A stretch of 64,000 nucleotides of DNA from Saccoglossus kowalevskii (taxonomy: Eukaryota > Hemichordata > Enteropneusta > Harrimaniidae). Shown one piece after another: positions 43,601 through 58,847 of the stretch (positions are counted from its first letter, which is position 1; every line of letters begins with the position of its first letter). The translations under genes were made by a program, and so were the position numbers. Under the pieces are notes generated by a model, which worked only from the letters and a program-made list of their open reading frames with translations, had not been told where the DNA came from and made no database searches. The stretch is taken from assembly GCF_000003605.2 (NCBI RefSeq), contig NW_003139227.1, positions 50,571 to 114,570 of the forward strand, given 5' to 3'.

Positions 43601-46600
43601 AACCTATTTATAGGTGTCCTAAAGATATCCTGTGTACCACCACATACATGAATGAACCAATTTATAGGTGTCCCAAAGATTTCCTGTGTACCACCATGTA
43701 CATAAATGAACCAATTTATAGGTGTCCCAAAGATATCCTGTGTACCACCACGTACATAAATGAACCTATTTATAGGTGTCCCAAAGATATCCTGTGTACC
43801 ACCACGTACATAAATGAACTAATTTATAGGTGTCCCAAAGATATCCTGTGTACCACCACGTACATAAGTGAACCTATTTATAGGTGTCTCAAAGATATCC
43901 TGTGTACCACCATGTACATAAATGACCAATTTATAGGTGTCCCAAAGATTTCCTGTGTACCACCACGTACATGAATGAACCAATTTATAGGTGTCCCAAA
44001 GATATCCTGTGTACCACCACGTACATAAATGAACTAATTTATAGGTGTCCCAAAGATTTCCTGTGTACCACCACGTACATGAATGAACCAATTTATAGGT
44101 GTCCCAAAGATATCCTGTGTACCACCATGTACATAAATGAACCAATTTATAGGTGTCCCAAAGATTTCCTGTGTACCACCATGTACATGAATGAACCAAT
44201 TTATAGGTGTCCCAAAGATTTCCTGTGTACCACCATGTACATAAATGAACCAATTTATAGGTGTCCCAAAGATATCCTGTGTACCACCACGTACATAAAT
44301 GAACTAATTTATAGGTGTCCCAAAGATATCCTGTGTACCACCACGTACATAAATGAACCAATTTATAGGTGTCCCAAAGATATCCTGTGTACCACCATGT
44401 ACATAAATGAACCAATTTATAGGTGTCCCAAAGATATCCTGTGTACCACCACGTACATAAATGAACCAATTTATAGGTGTCCCAAAGATATCCTGTGTAC
44501 CACCACGTACATAAATGAACCAATTTATAGGTGTCCCAAAGATATCCTGTGTACCACCACGTACATAAATGAACCAATTTATAGGTGTCCCAAAGATATC
44601 CTGTGTACCACCACGTACATAAATGAACCTATTTATATGTGTTCCAAAGATATCCTGTGTACCACCATGTACATAAGTGAACCAATTTATAGGTGTCCCA
44701 AAGATATCCTGTGTACCACCATGTACAGAAATGAACCAATTTATAGGTGTCTGAAAGATATCCTGTGTACCACCACGTACATAAATGAACCTATTTATAT
44801 GTGTTCCAAAGATATCCTGTGTACCACCATGTACATAAGTGAACCAATTTATAGGTGTCCCAAAGATATCCTGTGTACCACCATGTACATAAATGAACCA
44901 ATTTATAGGTGTCCCAAAGATATCTTTGTACCACCACGTACATGAATGAACCTATTTATAGGTGTTCCAAAGATATCCTGTGTACCACCATGTACATAAA
45001 TGAATCAATTTATAGGTGTCTCAAAGATATCCTGTGTACCACCACGTACATAAATGAACCTATTTATAGGTGTCCCAAAGATATCCTGTGTACCACCACG
45101 TACATGAATGAACCAATTTATAGGTGTCCCAATGATATCCTGTGTACCACCATGTACATAAATGAACCTATTTATATGTGTCCCAAAGATATCCTGTGTA
45201 CCACCATGTACATAAATGAACCAATTTATAGGTGTCCCAAAGATATCCTGTGTACCACCATGTACATAAATAAACCTATTTATATGTGTCCCAAAGATAT
45301 CCTGTGTACCACCACGTACATAAATGAACCAATTTATAGGTGTCCCAAAGATATCCTGTGTACCACCACGTACATAAATGAACCAATTTATATGTGTCCG
45401 AAAGATATCCTGTGTACCACCACGTACATAAATGAACCAATTTATATGTGTCCCAAAGATATCCTGTGTACCACCACGTACATAAATGAACCAATTTATA
45501 GGTGTCCCAAACATATCCTGTGTACCACCACGTACATGAATGAACCTATTTATAGGTGTCCCAAAGCTATCCTGTGTACCACCACGTACATAAATGAACC
45601 AATTTATAGGTGTCCCAAAGATATCCTGTGTACCACCACGTACATAAATGAACCTATTTATAGGTGTCCCAAAGATATCCTGTGTACCACCATGTACATA
45701 AATGAACCAATTTATAGGTGTCCCAAAGATATCCTTGTACCACCACGTACATGAATGAACCTATTTATAGGTGTCCCAAAGATATCCTGTGTACCACCAC
45801 GTACATAAATGAACCAATTTATAGGTGTCCCAAAGATATCCTTGTACCACCACGTACATAAATGAACCAATTTATATGTGTCCCAAAGATATCCTGTGTA
45901 CCACCATGTACATAAATGAACCAATTTATAGGTGTCCCAAAGATATCCTTGTACCACCACGTACATGAATGAACCTATATATAGGTGTCCCAAAGATATC
46001 CTGTGTACCACCGTGTACATGAATGAACCTAATTTATAGGTGTCCCAAAGACATCCTGTGTACCACCACGTACATAAATGAACCAATTTATAGGTGTCCC
46101 AAAGATATCCTGTGTACCACCACGTACATAAATGAACCTATTTATAGGTGTCCCAAATATATCCTGTGTACCACCACGTACATAAATGAACCAATTTATA
46201 TGTGTCCCAAAGACATTGTGTGCACCACCACGTACATAAATAATCCAATTTATATGTGTCTAAAAGATATCCTGTGTACCACCATGTACATAAATGAACC
46301 AATTTATAGGTGTCCCAAAGATATCCTGTGTACCACCACGTACATGAATGAACTAATTTATAGGTGTCCCAAAGATATCCTGTGTACCACCACGTACATA
46401 AGTGAACCTATTTATAGGTGTCTCAAAGATATCCTGTGTACCACCATGTACATAAATGAACCAATTTGTAGGTATCCCAAAGATATCCTGTGTACAACCA
46501 CGTACATGAATGAATCAATTTATAGGTGTCCCAAAGATATCCTGTGTACCACCACGTACATAAATGAATCAATTTATAGGTGTCCCAAAGATATCCTGTG

Positions 46601-47929
46601 TGCCACCACGTACATAAATGAACCAATTTATATGCGTGGCAAAGATATCCTGTGTACCACCACGTACATAAATGAACCAATTTATAGGTGTCCCAAAGAT
46701 ATCCTGTGTACCACCATGTACATAAATGAACCTATTTATAGGTGCCCTAAAGATATCTTGTGTACCACCACGTACATAAATGAAACCAATTTATATGTGT
46801 CCCAAAGATATCCTGCGTACCACCATGTACATAAATGAACCAATTTATAGGTGTCCCAAAGATATCCTGTGTACCACCACGTACATGAATGAACCTATTT
46901 TATAGGTGTCCCAAAGATATCCTGTGTACCACCACGTACATAAATGAACCTATTTATAGGTGTCCCAAAGATATCCTGTGTACCACCACGTACATAAATG
47001 AACCAATTTATATGTGTCCCAAAGATATCCTGTGTACCACCATGTACATAAATGAACCAATTTATAGGTGTCCCAAAGATATCCTGTATACCACCATGTA
47101 CATAAATGAACCAATTTATAGGTGTCCCAAAGATATCCCTGTACCACCACGTACATGAATGAACCTATTTATAGGTGTCCCAAAGATATCCTGTGTACCA
47201 CCATGTACATAAATGAATCAATTTATAGGTGTCTCAAAGATATCCTGTGTACCACCACGTACATAAATGAACCAATTTATTGGTGTCCCAAAGATATCCT
47301 GTGTACCACCACGTACATTAATGAACCAATTTATAGGTGTCCCAAAGATTTCCTGTGTACCACCATGTACATAAATGAACCAATTTATAGGTGTCCCAAA
47401 GATATCCAGTGTACTACCACGTACATAAATGAACCAATTTATAGGTGTCCCAAAGATATCCTGTGTACCACCACGTACATAAATAAACCTATGTATAGGT
47501 GTCCCAAGGATATCCTGTGTACCACCATGTACATAAATGAACCAATTTATAGGTGTCCCAAAGATATCCTGTGTACCACCATGTACATAAATGAACCTAT
47601 TTATAGGTGTCCCAAAGATATCTTGTGTACTACCACGTACATGAAGGAACCTATTTATAGGTGTCCCAAAGATATCCTGTGTACCACCACGTACATAAAT
47701 GAACCTATTTATAGGAGTCCCAAAGATATCCTGTGTACCACCACGTACATGAATGAACCTATTTATAGGTGTCCCAAAGATATCCTGTGTACCACCACGT
47801 ACATAAATGAACCAATTTATAGGTGTCCCATAGATATCCTGTGTACCACCACGTACATAAATGAACCTATTTATAGGTGTCCCAAAGATATCCTGTGTAC
47901 CACCACGTACATAAATGAACCTATTTATA

Positions 47930-48130
47930 GGTGTCCCAAGATATCCTGTGTACCACCATGTACATAAATGTACCAATTTATATGTGTCCCAAATATATTC
48001 TGTGTACCACATGTACATAAATGAATCTATTTATAGGTGTCCCAAAGATATCCTGTACACCACGTACATGAATGAACCTATATATAGGTGTCCCAAAGAT
48101 CTCGTGTGTACCACCGTGTACATGAAATGA
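47930..48130. repeat. Degenerate monomers with several short deletions
   Basis: Nearby changes are CCCAAGATATCC near 47935, ATAAATGTACC near 47966, TACCACATG near 48007 (bases missing), CTGTACACCACG near 48053 (bases missing), GATCTCGTG near 48099 and ACATGAAATG near 48121. Register slips several times within about four units. It includes a damaged copy of the CCACCGTGTACATG unit. Confidence 0.65.
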
Positions 48131-51100
48131 ACCTATTTATAGGTGTCCCAAAGACATCCTGTGTACCACCACGTACATAAATGAACCAATGTATAGGTGT
48201 CCCAAAGATATACTGTGCACCACCATGTACATAAATGAACCAATTTATAGGTGTCTCAAAGATATCCTGTGTACCACCACGTACATAAATGAACCTATTT
48301 ATAGGTGTCCCAAAGATATCCTGTGTACCACCATGTACATAAATGAACCAATTTATATGTGTCCCAAAGATATCCTGTGTACCACCATGTACATAGACGA
48401 ACCAATTTATATGTGTCCCAAAGATATCCTGTGTACCACCACGTACATAAATGAACCTATTTATAGGTGTCCCAAAGATATCCTGTGTACCACCACGTAC
48501 ATAAATGAACCAATTTATATGTGTCCCAAATATATCCTGTGTACCACCACGTACATAAATGAACCAATTTATAGGTGTCCCAAAGATATCCTGTGTACCA
48601 CCACGTACATAAATGAACCTATTTATATGTGTCCCAAAGATATCCTGTGTACCACCACGTACATAAATGAACTAATTTATAGGTATCCCAAAGATATCCT
48701 GTGTACCACCACGTACATAAACGAATCAATTTATAGGTGTCCCAAAGATATCCTGTGTACCACCACGTACATAAATGAACCAATTTATATGTGTCCCAAA
48801 GATATCCTGTGTACCACCACGTACATAAATGAACCAATTTATATGTGTGGCAAAGATATCCTGTGTACCACCACGTACATAAATGAACCAATTTATAGGT
48901 GTCCCAAAGATATCCTGTGTACCACCACGTACATAAATGAACCAATTTATATGTGTCCCAAAGATATCCTGTGTACCACCATGTACATAAATGAACCTAT
49001 TTATAGGTGTCCCAAAGATATCCTGTGTACCACCACGTACATAAATGAACCTATTTATAGGTGTCCCAAAGATATCCTGTGTACCACCACGTACATAAAT
49101 GAACCAATTTATATGTGTCCCAAAGATATCCTGTGTACCACCACGTACATAAATAAACCTATTTATAGGTGCCCCAAAGATATCCTGTGTACCACCACGT
49201 GCATAAGTGAACCAATTTATAGGTGTCCCAAAGATATCCTGTGTACCACCACGTACATAAATGAACCAATTTATAGGTGTCCCAAAGATATCCTGTGTAC
49301 CACCACGTACATAAATGAACCAATTTATAGGTGTCCCAAAGATATCCTGTGTACCACCATGTACATAAATGAACCAATTTATAGGTGTCCCAAAGATATC
49401 CTTTGTACCACCACGTACATAAATTAACCAATTTATAGGTGTCCCAAAGATATCCTGTGTACCACCACGTACATAAATGAACCAATTTATATGTGTCCCA
49501 AAGTATCCTGTGTACCACCATGTACATAAATGAACCTATTTATAGGTGCCCCAAAGATATCCTGTGTACCACCACGTACATGAATGAACCTATTTATAGG
49601 TGTCCCAAAGATATCCTGTGTACCACCACGTACATAAATGAACCAATTTATATGTGTCCCAAAGATATCCTGTGTACCACCACGTACATAAATAAACCTA
49701 TTTATAGGTGTCCCAAAGATATCCTGTGTACCACCACGTACATAAATGAACCTATTTATATGTGTTCCAAAGATATCCTGTGTACCACCACGTACATAAA
49801 TCGAACCAATTTATAGGTGTCCCAAAGATATCCTGTGTACCACCATGTACATAAATGAACCAATTTATAGGTGTCCCAAAGATATCCTTTGTACCACCAC
49901 GTACATAAATTAACCAATTTTTAGGTGTCCCAAAGATATCCTGTGTACCACCACGTACATAAATGAACCAATTTATATGTGTCCCAAAGATATCCTGTGT
50001 ACCACCACGTACATAAATGAACCAATTTATAGGTGTCCCAAAGATATCCTGTGTACCACCACGTACATAAATGAACCTATTTATATGTGTTCCAAAGATA
50101 TCCTGTGTACCACCATGTACATAAGTGAACCAATTTATAGGTGTCCCAAAGATATCCTGTGTACCACCATGTACATAAATGAACCAATTTATAGGTGTCC
50201 CAAAGATATCCTGTGTACCACCACGTACATAAATGAACCTATTTATATGTGTTTCAAAGATATCCTGTGTACCACCATGTACATAAATGAACCAATTTAT
50301 AGGTGTCCCAAAGATATCCTGTGTACCACCATGTACATAAATGAACCAATTTATAGGTGTCCCAAAGATATCCTGTGTACCACCATGTACATAAATGAAC
50401 CTATTTATATGTGTCCCAAAGATATCCTGTGTACCACCATGTACATAAATGAACCAATTTATAGGTGTCCCAAAGATATCCTGTGCACCACCATGTACAT
50501 AAATACACCTATTTATATGTGTCCCAAAGATATCCTGTGTAACACCACGTACATAAATGAACCAATTTATATGTGTCCCAAAGATATCCTGTGTACCACC
50601 ACGTACATAAATGAACCAATTTATATGTGTCCCAAAGATATCCTGTGTACCACCACGTACATAAATGAACCTATTTATATGTGTCTCAAAGATATCCTGT
50701 GTACCACCACGTACATAAATGAACCAATTTGTATGTGTCCCAAAGATATCCTGTGTACCACCACGTACATAAATGAACCTATTTATAGGTGTCCCAAAGA
50801 TATCCTGTGTACCACCATGTTCATGAATGAACCTATTTATAGGTGTCCCAAAGATATCCTGTGTACCACCACGTACACAAATGAACCAATTTATAGGTGT
50901 CCCAAAGATTTCCTGTGTACCACCACGTACATGAATGAACCAATTTATAGGTGTCCCAAAGATATCCTGTGTACCACCACGTACATAAATGAACCTATTT
51001 ATAGGTGTCCCAAAGATATCCTGTGTACCACCACGTACATGAATGAACCAATTTATATGTGTCCCAAAGATATCCTGTGTACCACCACGTACATAAATGA

Positions 51101-51586
51101 ACCAATTTATAGGTGTCCCAAAGATATCCTGTGTACCACCACATACATAAATGAACCAATTTATAGGTGTCCCAAAGATATCCTGTGTACCACCACGTAC
51201 ATAAATGAACCAATTTATAGGTGTCCCAAAGATATCCTGTGTACAACCACGGACATAAATGAACCAATTTATAGGTGTCCCAAAGATATCCTGTGTACCA
51301 CCACGTACATGAATGAACCTATTTATAGGTGTCCCAAAGATATTCTGTGTACCACCACGTACATAAATGAACCAATTTATAGGTGTCCCAAAGATATCCT
51401 GTGTACCACCACGTACATAAATGAACCTATTTATAGGTGTCCCAAAGATATCCTGTGTACCACCACGTACATAAATGAACCTATTCATAGGTGTCCCAAA
51501 GATATCCTGTGTACCACCACGTACATAAATGAACCAATTTATAGGTGTCCCAAAGATATCCTGTGTACCACCATGTACATAAATGA

Positions 51587-51960
51587 ACCAATTTATAGGT
51601 GTCCCAAAGATATCCTGTGTACCACCACGTACATGAATGAACCTATTTATAGGTGTCCCAAATATATCCTGTGTACCACCACGTACATAAATGAACCAAT
51701 TTATATGTGTCCCAAAGACATTGTGTGCACCACCACGTACATAAATAATCCAATTTATATGTGTCTAAAAGATATCCTGTGTACCACCATGTACATAAAT
51801 GAACCAATTTATAGGTGTCCCAAAGATATCCTTGTACCACCACGTACATGAATGAACTAATTTATAGGTGTCCCAAAGATATCCTGTGTACCACCACGTA
51901 CATAAGTGAACCTATTTATAGGTGTCTCAAAGATATCCTGTGTACCACCAAGTACATAAA
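51587..51960. repeat. 25-monomer-spaced block, copy 1
   Basis: Ordered markers are CCCAAATATATCC, GACATTGTGTGCACC, ATAATCCAATTT, CTAAAAG, CCTTG, ACATGAATGAACTAA and ATAAGTGAACC. They recur at +1,348 bp (25 x 54 - 2) in 52935-53308, and a related series lies at about 46140-46480. Confidence 0.7.
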
Positions 51961-52934
51961 TGAACCAATTTATAGGTATCCCAAAGATTTCATGTGTACC
52001 ACCACGTACATGAATGAACCAATTTATAGGTGTTCCAAAGATATCCTGTGTACCACCACGTACATAAATGAACTAATTTATAGGTGTCCCAAAGATTTCC
52101 TGTGTACCACCACGTACATGAATGAACCAATTTATAGGTGTCCCAGAGATATCCTGTGTACCACCACGTACATAAATGAACCAATTTATATGTGTCCCAA
52201 AGATATCCTGTGTACCACCACGTACATAAATGAACCAATTTATATGTGTCCCAAAGATATCCTGTGTACCACCATGTACATAAATGAACCAATTTATAGG
52301 TGTCCCAAAGATATCCTTGTACCACCACGTACATGAATGAACCTATTTATAGGTGTTCCAAAGATATCCTGTGTACCACCACGTACATAAATAAACCTAT
52401 TTATAGGTGTCCCAAATATATCCTGTGTACCACCACGTACATAAATGAACCAATTTATATGTGTCCCAAAGATATCCTGTGTACCACCACGTACATAAAT
52501 GAACCAATTTATAGGTGTCCCAAAGATATCCTGTGTACCACCACGTACATAAGTGAACCTATTTATAGGTGTCCCAAAGATATCATGTGTACCACCATGT
52601 ACATAAATGAACCAATTTATTGGTGTCCCAAAGATATCCTGTGCACCACCACGTACATTAATGAACCAATTTATAGGTGTCCCAAAGATATCCTGTGTAC
52701 CACCATGTACATAAATGAACCAATTTATAGGTGTCCCAAAGATATCCAGTGTACTACCACGTACATAAATGAACCAATTTATATGTGTCCCAAAGATATC
52801 CTGTGTACCACCACGTATATAAATGAACCTATTTATAGGTGTCCCAAAGATATCCTGTGTACCACCATGTACATAAATGAACCTATTTATAGGTGTCTCA
52901 AAGATATCCTGTGTACCACCACGTACATAAATGA

Positions 52935-53308
52935 ACCTATTTATAGGTGTCCCAAAGATATCCTGTGTACCACCACGTACATGAATGAACCTATTTATAG
53001 GTGTCCCAAATATATCCTGTGTACCACCACGTACATAAATGAACCAATTTATATGTGTCCCAAAGACATTGTGTGCACCACCACGTACATAAATAATCCA
53101 ATTTATATGTGTCTAAAAGATATCCTGTGTACCACCATGTACATAAATGAACCAATTTATAGGTGTCCCAAAGATATCCTTGTACCACCACGTACATGAA
53201 TGAACTAATTTATAGGTGTCCCAAAGATATCCTGTGTACCACCACGTACATAAGTGAACCTATTTATAGGTGTCTCAATGATATCCTGTGTACCACCATG
53301 TACATAAA
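52935..53308. repeat. 25-monomer-spaced block, copy 2
   Basis: This is collinear with 51587-51960. Two 53-bp units between equivalent points (near 51831 and 52316) explain the two bases missing from a whole number of monomers. A private change is CTCAATG near 53277. Confidence 0.7.
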
Positions 53309-53617
53309 TGAACCAATTTGTAGGTATCCCAAAGATTTCATGTGTACCACCACGTACATGAATGAACCAATTTATAGGTGTTCCAAAGATATCCTGTGTA
53401 CCACCACGTACATAAATGAACTAATTTATAGGTGTCCCAAGATTTCCTGTGTACCACCACGTACATGAATGAACCTATTTATAGGTGTCCCAAATATATC
53501 CTGTGTACCACCACGTACATAAATGAACCAATTTATATGTGTCCCAAAGATATCCTGTGTACCACCATGTACATAAATGAACCAATTTATAGGTGTCCCA
53601 AAGATATCCTGTGTACC

Positions 53618-54650
53618 GCCACGTACATTAATGAACCAATTTATAGGTGTCCCAAAGATATCCTGTGTACCACCACGTACATAAATTAACCAATTTATAG
53701 GTGCCCCAAAGATATCCTGTGTACCACCATGTACATAAATGAACCAATTTATAGGTGTCCCAAAGATATCCTGTGTACCACCACGTACATAAATTAACCA
53801 ATTTATAGGTGCCCCAAAGATATCCTGTGTACCACCATGTACATAAATGAACCAATTTATAGGTGTCCCTAAGATATCCTGTGTACCACCATGTACATAA
53901 ATGAACCAATATATATTTGTCCCAAAGATATCCAGTGTACTACCACGTACATAAATGAACCAATTTATAGGTGTCCCAAAGATATCCTGTGTACCACCAC
54001 GTACATAAATGAACCTATTTATAGGTGTCCCAAAGATATCCTGTGTACCACCATGTACATAAATGAACCAATTTATAGGTGTCCCAAAGATATCCTGTGT
54101 ACCACCACGTACATAAATGAACCTATTTATAGGTGTCCCAAAGATATCCTGTGTACCACCACGTACATGATTGAACCAATTTATAGGTGTCCCAAAGATT
54201 TCCTGTGTACCACCATGTACATAAATGAACCAATTTATAGGTGTCCCAAAGATATCCTGTGTACCACCACGTACATAAATAAACCTATATATAGGTGTCC
54301 CAAAGATATCCTGTGTACCACCACGTACATGAATGAACCTATTGATAGGTGTCCCAAAGATTTCCTGTGTACCACCACGTACATAAATGAACCAATTTAT
54401 AGGTGTCCCGAAGATATCCTGTGTACCACCACGTACATAAATGAACCAATTTATAGGTGTCTCAAAGATATCCTGTGTACCACCACGTACATAAATGAAC
54501 CAATTTATATGTGTCCCAAAGCTATCCTGTGTACCACCATGTACATAAATGAACCAATTTATAGGTGTCCCAAAGATATCCTGTGTACCACCACGTACAT
54601 GAATGAACCTATTTATAGGTGTCCCAAATATATCCTGTGTACCACCACGT
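53618..54650. repeat. Distant copy of the 3.5-4.47 kb block, 50 kb away
   Basis: From about 53790 onward this matches 3612-4470 at a constant offset of 50,179 bp. Shared markers are ATTAACC with GTGCCCC, CCCTAAG, TATTTGTCCC with CCAGTG, ATGATTG, AATAAACCTATATATAGG, CCCGAAG and CCCAAAGCTATCC. Upstream, the TACCGCCACG unit at 53618 corresponds to 3547, an offset of 50,071 bp, so exactly 108 bp (two monomers) has been gained here. The repeated ATTAACC/GTGCCCC pair at 53683 and 53791 shows which two units were duplicated. Confidence 0.8.
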
Positions 54651-57600
54651 ACATAAATGAACCAATTTATATGTGTCCCAAAGATATCCTGTGTACCACC
54701 ATGTACATAAATGAACCAATTTATAGGTGTCCCAAGATATCCTGTGTACCGCCACGTACATTAATGAACCAATTTATAGTGTCCCAAAGATATCCTGTGT
54801 ACCACCACGTACATAAATGAAACAATTTATAGGTGTCCCAAAGATATCCTGTGTACCACCACGTACATAAATGAACCTATTTATATGTGTCCCAAAGATG
54901 TCCTGTGTCCCACCATGTACATAAATGAACCAATTTATAGGTGACCCAAAGATATCCTGTGTACCACCATGTACATAAATGAACCTATTTATATGTGTCC
55001 CAAAGGTATGCTGTGTACCACCACGTACATAAATCAACCAATTTATAGGTGTCCCAAAGATATCCTGTGTACCACCACGTACATAAATGAACCAATTTAT
55101 ATGTGTCCCAAAGATATCCTGTGTACCACCACGTACATAAATAAACCTATTTATAGGTGTCCCAAAGATATCCTGTGTACCACCACGTACATAAATGAAC
55201 CAATTTATAGGTGTCCCAAAGATATCCTGTGTACCACCACGTACATGAATGAACCAATTTATAGGTGTCCCAAAGATATCCTGTGTACCACCATGTACAT
55301 AAATGAACCAATTTATATGTGTCCCAAAGATATCCTGTGTACCACCACGTACATTAATGAATCAATTTATAGGTGTCCCAAAGATATCCTGTGTACCACC
55401 ATGTACATAAATGAACCAATTTATAGGTGTCCCAAGGATATCCAGTGTACTACCACGTACATAAATGAACCAATTTATAGGTGTCCCAAAGATATCCTGT
55501 GTACCACCACGTACATGAATGAACCTATTTATAGGTGTCCCAAAGATATCCTGTGTACCACCACGTACATAAATGAACCAATTTATAGGTGTCCCAAAAA
55601 TATCCTGTGTACCACCACGTACATAAATGAACCTATTTACAGGTGTCCCAAAGATATCCTGTGTACCACCATGTACACAAATGAACCAATTTATTGGTGT
55701 CCCAAAGATATTCTGTGTACCACCACGTACATTAATGAACCAATTTATAGGTGTCCCAAAGATATCCTGTGTACCACCATGTACATAAATGAACCAATTT
55801 ATAGGTGTCCCAAAGATATCCAGTGCACTACCACGTACATAAATGAACCAATTTATAGGTGTCCCAAAGATATCCTGTGTACCACCACGAACATAAATGA
55901 ACCTATTTATAGGTGTTCCAAAGATATCCTGTGTACCACCATGTACATAAATGAACCAATTTATATGTGTCCCAAAGATATCCTGTGTACCACCATGTAC
56001 ATAAATGAACCTATTTATAGGTGTCCCAAAGTTTTCCTGTGTACCACCACGTACATGAATGAACCTATTTATAGGTGTCCCAAAGATATCCTGTGTACCA
56101 CCACGTACATAAATGAACCAATTTATAGGTGTCCCAAAGATATCCTGTGTACCACCACGTACATAAATGAACCTATTTATAGGTGTCCCAAGGATATCCT
56201 GTGTACCACCACGTACATAAATGAACCATTTTATATGTGTCCCAAAGATATCCTGTGTACCACCATGTACATAAATGAACCAATTTATAGGTATCCCAAA
56301 GATATCCTGTGTACCACCACGTACATGAATGAACCTATTTATAGGTGTCCCAAAGATATCCTGTGTACCACCACGTACATAAATGAACCAATTTATAGGT
56401 GTCCCAAAGATATCCTTGTACCACCACGTACATAAATGAACCAATTTATATGTGTCCCAAAGATATCCTGTGTACCACCATGTACATAAATGAACCTATT
56501 TATAGGTGTCCCAAAGTTTTCCAGTGTACCACCACGTTCATGAATGAACCTATTTATAGGTGTCCCAAAGATATCCTGTGTACCACCACGTACATAAATG
56601 AACCAATTTATAGGTGTCCCAAAGATATCCTGTGTACCACCACGTACATAAATGAACCTATTTATAGGTGTCCCAAGGATATCCTGTGTACCACCACGTA
56701 CATAAATGAACCATTTTATATGTGTCCCAAAGATATCCTGTGTACCACCATGTACATAAATGAACCAATTTATAGGTGTCCCAAAGATATCCTGTGTACC
56801 ACCACGTACATGAATGAACCTATTTACAGGTGTCCCAAAGATATCCTGTGTACCACCACGTACATAAATGAACCAATTTATAGGTGTCCCAAAGATATCC
56901 TGTGTACCACCCCGTACATAAATGAACCTATTTATAGGTGTCCCAAAGATATCCTGTGTACCACCACGTACATAAATGAACCTATTTATAGGTGTCCCAA
57001 AGATATCCTGTGTACCACCACATACATAAATGAACCAATTTATAGGTGTCCCAAAGATATCCTGTGTACCACCATGTACATAAATGAACCAATTTATAGG
57101 TGTCCCAAAGATATCCAGTGTACTACCACGTACATGAATGAACCAATTTATAGGTGTCCCAAAGATATCCTGTGTACCACCATGTACATAAATGAACCAA
57201 TTTATAGGTGTCCCAAAGATATCCTGTGTACCACCACGTACATAAATGAACCTATTTATAGGTGTCCCAAAGATATCCTGTGTACCACCATGTACATAAA
57301 TGAACCTATTTATAGGTGTCCCAAAGATATCCTGTGTACCACCACGTACATAAATGAACCAATTTATATGTGTCCAAAAGATATCCTTGTACCACCACGT
57401 ACATGAATGAACCTATTTATAGGTGTCCCAAAGATATCCTGTGTACCACCATGTACATAAATGAATCAATTTATAGGTGTCTCAAAGATATCCTGTGTAC
57501 CACCACGTACATAAATGAACCTACTTATAGGTGTCCCAAAGATATCCTGTGTACCACCACGTACATAAATGAACCTAATTATAGGTGTCCCAAAAATATC

Positions 57601-58807
57601 CTGTGTACCTCCACGTACATGAATGAACCTATTTATAGGTGTCCCAAAGTTATCCTGTGTACCACCACGTACATAAATGAACCAATTTATAGGTGTCCAA
57701 AAATATCCTGTGTACCACCACGTACATAAATGAACCAATTTATATGTGTCCCAAAGATATCCTCTGTACCACCATGTACATAAATGAACCAAATTTATAG
57801 GTGTCCCAAAAATATCCTTGTACCACCACGTACATGAATGAACCTAGTTATAGGTGTCCCAAAGATATCCTGTGTACCACCACGTACATAAATGAACCAA
57901 TGTATAGGTGTCCCAAAGATATACTGTGCACCACCATGTACATAAATGAATCAATTTATAGGTGTCTCAAAGATATCCTGTGTACCACCACGTACATAAA
58001 TGAACCTATTTATAGGTGTCCCAAAGATATCCTGTGTACCACGACGTACATAAATGAACCAATTTATAGGTGTCCCAAAGATATCACTATGTACCACCAC
58101 GTACATGAATGAACCTATTTATAGGTGTCCCAAAGTTATCCTGTGTGCCACCACGTACATAAATGAACCAATTTATAGGTGTCCCAAAGATATCCTTGTA
58201 CCACCACGTACATAAATGAACCAATTTACATGTGTCCCAAAGATATCCTGTGTACCACCATGTACATAAATGAACCAATTTATAGGTGTCCCAAAGATAT
58301 CCTGTGTACCACCATGTACATAAATGAATCAATTTATAGGTGTCTCAAAGATATCCTGTGTACCACCATGTCTATAAATGAACCTATTTATAGGTGTCCC
58401 AAAGATATCCTGTGTACCACCACGTACATAAATGAACCAATTTATAGGTGTCCCAAAGATATCCTGTGTACCACCACCTACATAAATGAACCTATTTATA
58501 GGTGTCCCAAAGATATCCTGTGTACCACCACGTACATGAATGAACCTATTTATAGGTGTCCCAAAGATATCCTGTGTACCACCACGTACATTAATGAACC
58601 AATTTATAGGTGTTCCAAAGATATCCTGTGTACCACCATGTACATAAATGAACCTATTTATAGGTGTCCCAAAGATATCCTGTGTACCACCATGTACATA
58701 AATGAACCAATTTATAGGTGTCCCAAAGATATCCTGTGTACCACCACGTACATAAATGAACCTATTTATAGGTGTCCCAAAGATATCCTGTGTACCACCA
58801 CGTACAT

Positions 58808-58847
58808 GAATGAACCCAATTTATTTCCTGTGTACCACCATGTACAT
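58808..58847. repeat. Truncated monomer, about 40 bp
   Basis: The unit runs from AATGAACCC through AATTTAT straight into TTCCTGTG. It lacks roughly the 15 bases that normally span positions 16-30 (GGTGTCCC and the following AAAGA) and carries one extra C. This is the largest single internal deletion I see in any monomer of the window. Confidence 0.75.
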
